DNA of 13,080 bases from GWC2-45-19 sp964358085 (GTDB lineage Bacteria; Patescibacteriota; Microgenomatia; CAZETR01; Amesbacteraceae): contig CAYHNU010000019.1 in assembly GCA_964358085.1 (NCBI GenBank), positions 1 to 13,080 of the forward strand, in the 5' to 3' direction. Position numbers and translations under genes: made by a program. Under the pieces are notes generated by a model. It was given only the letters and a program-made list of their open reading frames with translations, was not told the DNA's origin and searched no databases. Shown here one piece after another: positions 7,084 to 10,438 of the stretch (the stretch's first letter is position 1; every line of letters begins with the position of its first letter).

Positions 7084-7157
7084 TGGACGATGCAGGGCTC
7101 GGACCTGCGACCTCGGCAATGTCAATGCCGCGCTCTAACCAACTGAGCTAATCGTCC
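7084..7157 (-). tRNA. tRNA-Val (anticodon GAC)
   Basis: A complete 74-base cloverleaf on the minus strand: a seven-pair acceptor stem GGACGAT/ATCGTCC (7151-7157 with 7085-7091), U8 A9, D stem GCTC/GAGC with G18 G19 in the loop, anticodon stem CGGCA/TGCCG with loop TTGACAT (anticodon GAC at 7121-7123), a five-base variable loop, T stem GCAGG/CCTGC, and discriminator A73 at 7084. A35, C36 and A73 are valine identity elements. CCA is not encoded, so it must be added by nucleotidyltransferase. The T loop reads TCCGAGC, with C instead of the near-universal T at position 55. The first ten bases overlap the end of the GIY-YIG gene on the same strand, and the 3' end touches the stop of the lipase gene on the other. 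I see no T-tract terminator after it. Confidence 0.95.
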
Positions 7158-7402
7158 AGCGTGCTAATTATAGCCTGTTTTATTTTCTTTCCAAAACCCA
7201 TCTTATAAAAACTTTCTCTTTTTCGTGCGTCAGCTTCACAAAGATATTCTTCGTGATAAATCAATTTAAATGGCCCATTAGCTTTAGTCCAAATATTTGA
7301 ACCCGCATTATGTTCTTCCAATCTGGCTGTTGGATTTTTTGAAGTAAACCCGACGTAAACTTTGTTATTTTTTATACTTTTTAAAAAATATACGTAATGC
7401 AT
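7148..7402 (-). CDS. GIY-YIG nuclease superfamily protein (UPF0213/YhbQ-like)
   Basis: An 84-residue single-domain GIY-YIG protein of normal size for stand-alone members. The two half-motifs are YVYF (Y5) and YVGFT (Y16-V17-G18), the catalytic arginine is R27 in TARLEEHN, and the metal-binding glutamate is E63 in ARKRESFYKMG. All key residues of an active nuclease are therefore present. The biological role of these small proteins is poorly known; repair of damaged DNA and mobile-element origin are both discussed for relatives. I chose ATG at 7400-7402 because the domain begins at residue 3; an in-frame TTG at 7418-7420 would add six residues but sits inside a hairpin. The last codons (Leu-Asp-Asp-stop) run into the tRNA-Val gene: GAC GAT are acceptor-stem bases and the TAG stop is U8-A9-G10 of the tRNA. 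Confidence 0.85.
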   Translation of the reverse strand: MHYVYFLKSIKNNKVYVGFTSKNPTARLEEHNAGSNIWTKANGPFKLIYHEEYLCEADARKRESFYKMGFGKKIKQAIISTLDD

Positions 7403-7412
7403 CGCTCTTGCT

Positions 7413-7442
7413 TCAGCCAAAGGCTGATTGGCCTCTGGCCAA
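7413..7442 (-). repeat. Two back-to-back perfect hairpins in the GIY-YIG leader
   Basis: Two 15-base perfect inverted repeats stand side by side with no gap: TCAGCC-AAA-GGCTGA at 7413-7427 and TTGGCC-TCT-GGCCAA at 7428-7442, each with six base pairs and a three-base loop. A competing pairing of 7417-7424 with 7431-7438 (seven of eight pairs) would exclude both. They lie 10-40 bases before the ATG of the GIY-YIG gene and 47 bases before lepB. They could be a 5' leader control element or a small palindromic repeat; neither hairpin is followed by a T-tract, so a terminator is unlikely. Confidence 0.6.
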
Positions 7443-7453
7443 AATCGTCCCCG

Positions 7454-7482
7454 TAGACAAATTTTAGCACGGACCTCATAAT
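7454..7482 (+). promoter_or_regulatory. lepB promoter
   Basis: TAGACA at 7454-7459 (one mismatch to TTGACA) and CATAAT at 7477-7482 (one mismatch to TATAAT) are separated by exactly 17 bases. Only six bases separate the -10 box from the lepB ATG at 7489, so transcription should begin at or within a base or two of the start codon. No Shine-Dalgarno sequence is present, which fits a leaderless mRNA. Confidence 0.65.
7461..7469 (-). promoter_or_regulatory. Possible extended -10 promoter of the GIY-YIG/tRNA transcript
   Basis: The minus strand reads TGCTAAAAT, an extended -10 element (TGn plus a box one mismatch from TATAAT). The -35 region at the usual spacing is poor (TAGATT), as often with extended -10 promoters. 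The start would be near 7454, giving a leader of about 50 bases that carries both hairpins. The element lies between the -35 and -10 boxes of the opposing lepB promoter, so both cannot be occupied at once. Confidence 0.4.
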
Positions 7483-7488
7483 GAATCT

Positions 7489-8034
7489 ATGAAGAGGATA
7501 CTCGACGCTTTGCAGCCGATAGTCATGGCATTTGCGGTTTTCATGATGATTTATTTGTTTTTGTTTCAGCCGCATAAGGTGGACGGAAACTCGATGTATC
7601 CAAACTTTCATGATAAGGAATACATTTTGACCGACAAAATTAGTTACAGGAAAGGCAATCCACAAAGGGGCGACGTGGTGGTATTTCACGCTCCCCCGCC
7701 AGCTAATAGTGACTACATCAAGAGAGTTGTTGGTCTTCCCGGAGAAACGATTATGGTTAAGAATGGAAATGTTTTTATCAATGAGCAGCGACTGCCGGAA
7801 ATATATTTGCCATCTACGTATTCAACACTAGAAAAATCGTTTCTGCGTGAAGGTGTCCCATATCAGATTCCTGTAGGATATTACATGATGTTTGGAGATA
7901 ATCGAAATTACAGCTCGGACTCACGGGAGTTTGGACCTATCTCAAAGAATGCAATTGTAGGGAAAGCTTGGGTGAGATATTGGCCGACGGATAGAATAGG
8001 GCCGGTTCCTCACGAAAGATATATCTTTTTTTAA
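7489..8034 (+). CDS. lepB: Signal peptidase I
   Basis: A 181-residue type I signal peptidase that removes signal peptides of exported proteins at the outer face of the cytoplasmic membrane. One N-terminal membrane anchor spans about residues 10-27. It is followed by box B, GNSMYP, with nucleophile S35. Then come the general-base region SDYIKRVVGLPGE with K78 and box E, GDNRNYSSDSREFG. The length matches the short bacterial single-anchor form. The ATG is fixed by the promoter six bases upstream and by the anchor directly after it. The upstream kelch-lipase has a signal peptide that could be a client, though the two genes have separate promoters and a tRNA and another gene between them. The TAA stop overlaps the parB stop on the opposite strand by four bases (TTAA, 8031-8034). 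Confidence 0.96.
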   Translation: MKRILDALQPIVMAFAVFMMIYLFLFQPHKVDGNSMYPNFHDKEYILTDKISYRKGNPQRGDVVVFHAPPPANSDYIKRVVGLPGETIMVKNGNVFINEQRLPEIYLPSTYSTLEKSFLREGVPYQIPVGYYMMFGDNRNYSSDSREFGPISKNAIVGKAWVRYWPTDRIGPVPHERYIFF

Positions 8035-8855
8035 CCCCTGATACCTTTGTAGATTTTCTGCAGACGCTCTTCAGTTTCTGGCAACGTACCCTTGAGAACG
8101 ATGGTGAGGCGGGTTTCGGCCCGGGAACGAGAGAGGCGAACGATGTTGGTCGATTTTTCTCCGAGCACTTCCTGAATTTCGTCGCGCAGACGATCAATAT
8201 CTTCACTCATCTCATGGGGGGCTTTGGGAGTTTTTCCGCTGGGTTTATTACCAGCTTGAACCCGCATTTTCCGGGCCAGTTCCTCTGCCCGGCGAACCGA
8301 ACCGGATTCGCGAAGAATTATCTTATAAGCTTCAACTATCAATCGGCTATCATCGATAGCTGCTAAAGCCCGTGCATGACCTTCGGATATCAGACCGGTC
8401 AAAAGGCCGTCTTTTAAAGCGTCGGGGAGAGTGAGAAGGCGCAGTGAATTACTAACATAGGATGGACTTTTACTTATCCGTTGAGCTATTTCACTATTGC
8501 TTAACCCAAATTCACTAATTAATCTTTCGAAAGCTTTAGCTCGGTCAATAGCATTCAGGTCGGTGCGTTGGACATTCTCGACAATGGCCATTTCCAACAT
8601 ACCTTGAGGGGTAGTTTCCTTAATGATAACTGGGACTGTTTTCATGCCGGCTAATTTAGAGGCTCGCCATCTGCGTTCTCCGGCAATTATTTGATATCCA
8701 GCTGGAGTTTTAGCCACAACTAAAGGCTCTAAAATACCGTGCTCCCGAACAGAATCAACTAAATCTACTAGAGACTCCGGAGTGATTATGCCTCTTGGTT
8801 GCAAAGGGTTGGCTTGTAGCGAATCAATGTCTAGATCTATTACTTGTTGATTCAT
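8031..8855 (-). CDS. parB: ParB/Spo0J-family chromosome partition protein
   Basis: A 274-residue ParB. The N-terminal CTP-binding/sliding-clamp domain shows IDSLQANPLQPR (10-21), the arginine-rich box IIAGERRWRA (56-65) and AIVENVQRTDLN (90-101). A helix-turn-helix for parS binding follows at about 118-141 (LSNSEIAQRISKSPSYVSNSLRLL, a standard form). The last 60 residues would be the dimerisation domain. It spreads from parS sites to help segregate chromosomes. The usual partner gene parA is not next to it; instead the gene follows rpmA with a one-base stop/start overlap (TAATG at 8853-8857), so it is probably translated from the L21-L27 mRNA by reinitiation. No consensus 16-base parS palindrome was noticed here. 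A nucleoid-occlusion (Noc) role cannot be excluded. Confidence 0.94.
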   Translation of the reverse strand: MNQQVIDLDIDSLQANPLQPRGIITPESLVDLVDSVREHGILEPLVVAKTPAGYQIIAGERRWRASKLAGMKTVPVIIKETTPQGMLEMAIVENVQRTDLNAIDRAKAFERLISEFGLSNSEIAQRISKSPSYVSNSLRLLTLPDALKDGLLTGLISEGHARALAAIDDSRLIVEAYKIILRESGSVRRAEELARKMRVQAGNKPSGKTPKAPHEMSEDIDRLRDEIQEVLGEKSTNIVRLSRSRAETRLTIVLKGTLPETEERLQKIYKGIRG

Positions 8856-9100
8856 TATTGTACTGAAATATACTGCTTGCTAAGTTTCTTATAGAAACGC
8901 AAGATGCCTGTTTTTAGAGCTGTCAATGTGAAGTCCCGACCAACTTGAACTCCGTCACCTGGGTGAAAACGCGTACCATTTTGGCGAACTAAAATGTTTC
9001 CTGCTGAAACCTTTTGGCCACCAAAGATTTTAACGCCCAAGCGTTTTCCTCTGCGATTTCCTTTTTGTCTGGTAGAACCTCCGGCTTTTGTGTGCGCCAC
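8855..9100 (-). CDS. rpmA: 50S ribosomal protein L27
   Basis: An 81-residue L27, with the typical N-terminus MAHTKAGGSTRQKGNRRGKRLGVK that reaches toward the peptidyl-transferase centre, followed by GGQKVSAGNILVRQNGTRFHPGDGV. Where many bacteria have NGRDS, it has QKGNRRG. It has no cleavable N-terminal extension of the kind found in Firmicutes. The start is GTG at 9098-9100, preceded by GGAT overlapping the rplU stop (nine-base intergenic gap). It follows rplU, the standard order, but is followed by parB rather than obgE, the more common neighbour. Confidence 0.97.
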   Translation of the reverse strand: MAHTKAGGSTRQKGNRRGKRLGVKIFGGQKVSAGNILVRQNGTRFHPGDGVQVGRDFTLTALKTGILRFYKKLSKQYISVQ

Positions 9101-9109
9101 GGTGTTATC

Positions 9110-9379
9110 CTATACTCTTTTTTCACGACTGTCAACCGTAATCTTCTCGATTTTTATCTTGTGATAGACAGGTTTAAATCCCCGAACTTTACGATAACGG
9201 CTTTTGGCTTTGTATTTAGCCACCCGAATCTTTCGGCCTTTAATTTCCCCCAAATCCTTAATGGCAACTTTGGCTCCATCTGGGTAAAGAACTGTGTCAA
9301 TTTGGCCACGATCAACCAAAAGCTCCTGTCCAGGCTCAACTATATATTGTGAGGAACCAATTTTGATTATGGCCTGCAT
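9110..9379 (-). CDS. rplU: 50S ribosomal protein L21, short form
   Basis: An 89-residue L21, a 23S rRNA-binding ribosomal protein. The N-terminal MQAIIKIGSSQYIVEPGQELLVDR and the C-terminal basic part (KYKAKSRYRKVRGFKPVYHKIKI) match the family. It is shorter than the 103-residue E. coli protein; the loss lies in the middle of the beta-barrel (between DTVLYPDGAKVAI and IKGRKIRV), not at an end. The ATG at 9377-9379 lies seven bases after a perfect TATAAT box, so there is no room for a 5' leader or ribosome site. It is probably co-transcribed with rpmA and parB, and possibly also by read-through from ileS-rodA. Confidence 0.96.
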   Translation of the reverse strand: MQAIIKIGSSQYIVEPGQELLVDRGQIDTVLYPDGAKVAIKDLGEIKGRKIRVAKYKAKSRYRKVRGFKPVYHKIKIEKITVDSREKRV

Positions 9380-9386
9380 ATGGGAA

Positions 9387-9392
9387 ATTATA
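9387..9392 (-). promoter_or_regulatory. -10 box of a leaderless rplU-rpmA-parB transcript
   Basis: The minus strand has a perfect TATAAT followed by seven bases, TTCCCAT, and then the rplU ATG. The predicted start of transcription falls at or directly before the start codon. The -35 region lies in the end of rodA and is weak (TTCAAA at 16-base spacing, four of six matches). No stem-loop of the kind known from L20/L21 leaders would fit. Confidence 0.5.
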
Positions 9393-9400
9393 CCTAAAAA

Positions 9401-10438
9401 CTATTTGATTTGAAAGGAGGAAGGCGATGAATGCCTGTTCATAGAGGTAAGGATTCCCAAAGTTAATCCTAAAGAAACCAGGGATGATCCTCCGTATGAA
9501 ACAAAGGGCAGTGTGATTCCGGTAATGGGGGCCAGTCCGAGGTTCATACCGACGTTGACCCAAATTTGAAAAGAAAGCATAGCCAAAGTCCCCAGGGCGT
9601 AGAGAGTGACCGCGAGATTGGTCGCTGATTGAGAAAGCAGGTAAATTCGCCACATGACGACGAGAAAAAGAATTAGAGCGAAACCGGCTCCGACGAATCC
9701 CAATTCTTCACTAAGGGAGGCAAAAATAAAATCGGTGTGCCTTTCCGGAAGAAAGCGCAGTTGAGATTGAGTTCCCTGACCCAGGCCCCGGCCCCAGAAT
9801 TGACCGGATCCGACAGTGATAACCGACTGTATCACCTGATATCCCCGATTTAAGGGATCGGCATAAGGATTTAAAAAGGTTGTAAGCCTGTCTTTTTGAT
9901 AGGGCTTGAGGACAAACCAAAAAATCGGAGCGGCCAAGACGAATATAGTTAATCCAAACAAGGCGATGCGGCGAAATGAAAAATTTGACAAAAATACTGT
10001 CAGCCAACCAATAGTAAGAACTAGAGTTGTACCCAGGTCGGGTTGAAAAAAAATGATAAGGGCGGGGATGATAAACGCGATAATTCGCCATCTCGTAGGC
10101 AGCATGACAAAACTTAAAAGAAGAAACGGTTTAACCAATTCGGATGGCTGGATAGAAATCTGGCCAAATTGCAGCCAGCGCAGGGCTCCCCGAGTGTGCG
10201 AACCAAAAATAAGAGGAGTAATCAAAAAAACTAACGAGGCAATGTAAATTGGTAAGTGCAGAGCTTGAAATATTCGATAATCGACTAATGCAGCCAATGT
10301 AAAGGCGACCGCGGCTGCCGCAACGAAGGCTAGTTGAAATGGTGCCAAAGACGGAAAAACGCTGCGGATAATAGTTAGGCCTAAAATAACCAGCAAAATC
10401 GCGGGTAAAATCAACCACCAATCAATTTTTGGTCTCAT
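9401..10438 (-). CDS. rodA: RodA/FtsW/SpoVE (SEDS) peptidoglycan glycosyltransferase, probably RodA
   Basis: A 345-residue SEDS protein with about ten membrane segments. It polymerises lipid II into glycan strands for side-wall growth together with a class B penicillin-binding protein (not in the window). Family signatures are RWLQFGQISIQPSELVK (residues 87-103), QPDLGT (132-137), the extracellular loop LPERHTDFIFA with the essential aspartate at D235, and MNLGLAPITGITLPFVSYGGSS near the end. The short N-terminus and RWLQFG/QPSE version favour RodA over FtsW, though FtsW remains possible. The ATG forms an ATGA overlap with the ileS stop (10435-10438), so both are translated from one mRNA. Usual neighbours such as mreB, mreC or pbp2 are absent. 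Confidence 0.94.
   Translation of the reverse strand: MRPKIDWWLILPAILLVILGLTIIRSVFPSLAPFQLAFVAAAAVAFTLAALVDYRIFQALHLPIYIASLVFLITPLIFGSHTRGALRWLQFGQISIQPSELVKPFLLLSFVMLPTRWRIIAFIIPALIIFFQPDLGTTLVLTIGWLTVFLSNFSFRRIALFGLTIFVLAAPIFWFVLKPYQKDRLTTFLNPYADPLNRGYQVIQSVITVGSGQFWGRGLGQGTQSQLRFLPERHTDFIFASLSEELGFVGAGFALILFLVVMWRIYLLSQSATNLAVTLYALGTLAMLSFQIWVNVGMNLGLAPITGITLPFVSYGGSSLVSLGLTLGILTSMNRHSSPSSFQIK

Noticed and set aside
8015..8028. 14-base perfect palindrome AAAGATATATCTTT followed by a T run, at the lepB/parB junction
   Set aside because: The stem is all A/T apart from one G-C pair on each side and lies in the last codons of lepB. It is too weak to call a terminator, though it is the only candidate at this convergent junction.
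9711..10091. 126-codon alternative minus-strand frame
   Set aside because: It is out of frame inside rodA, whose own frame is strongly supported by SEDS motifs.
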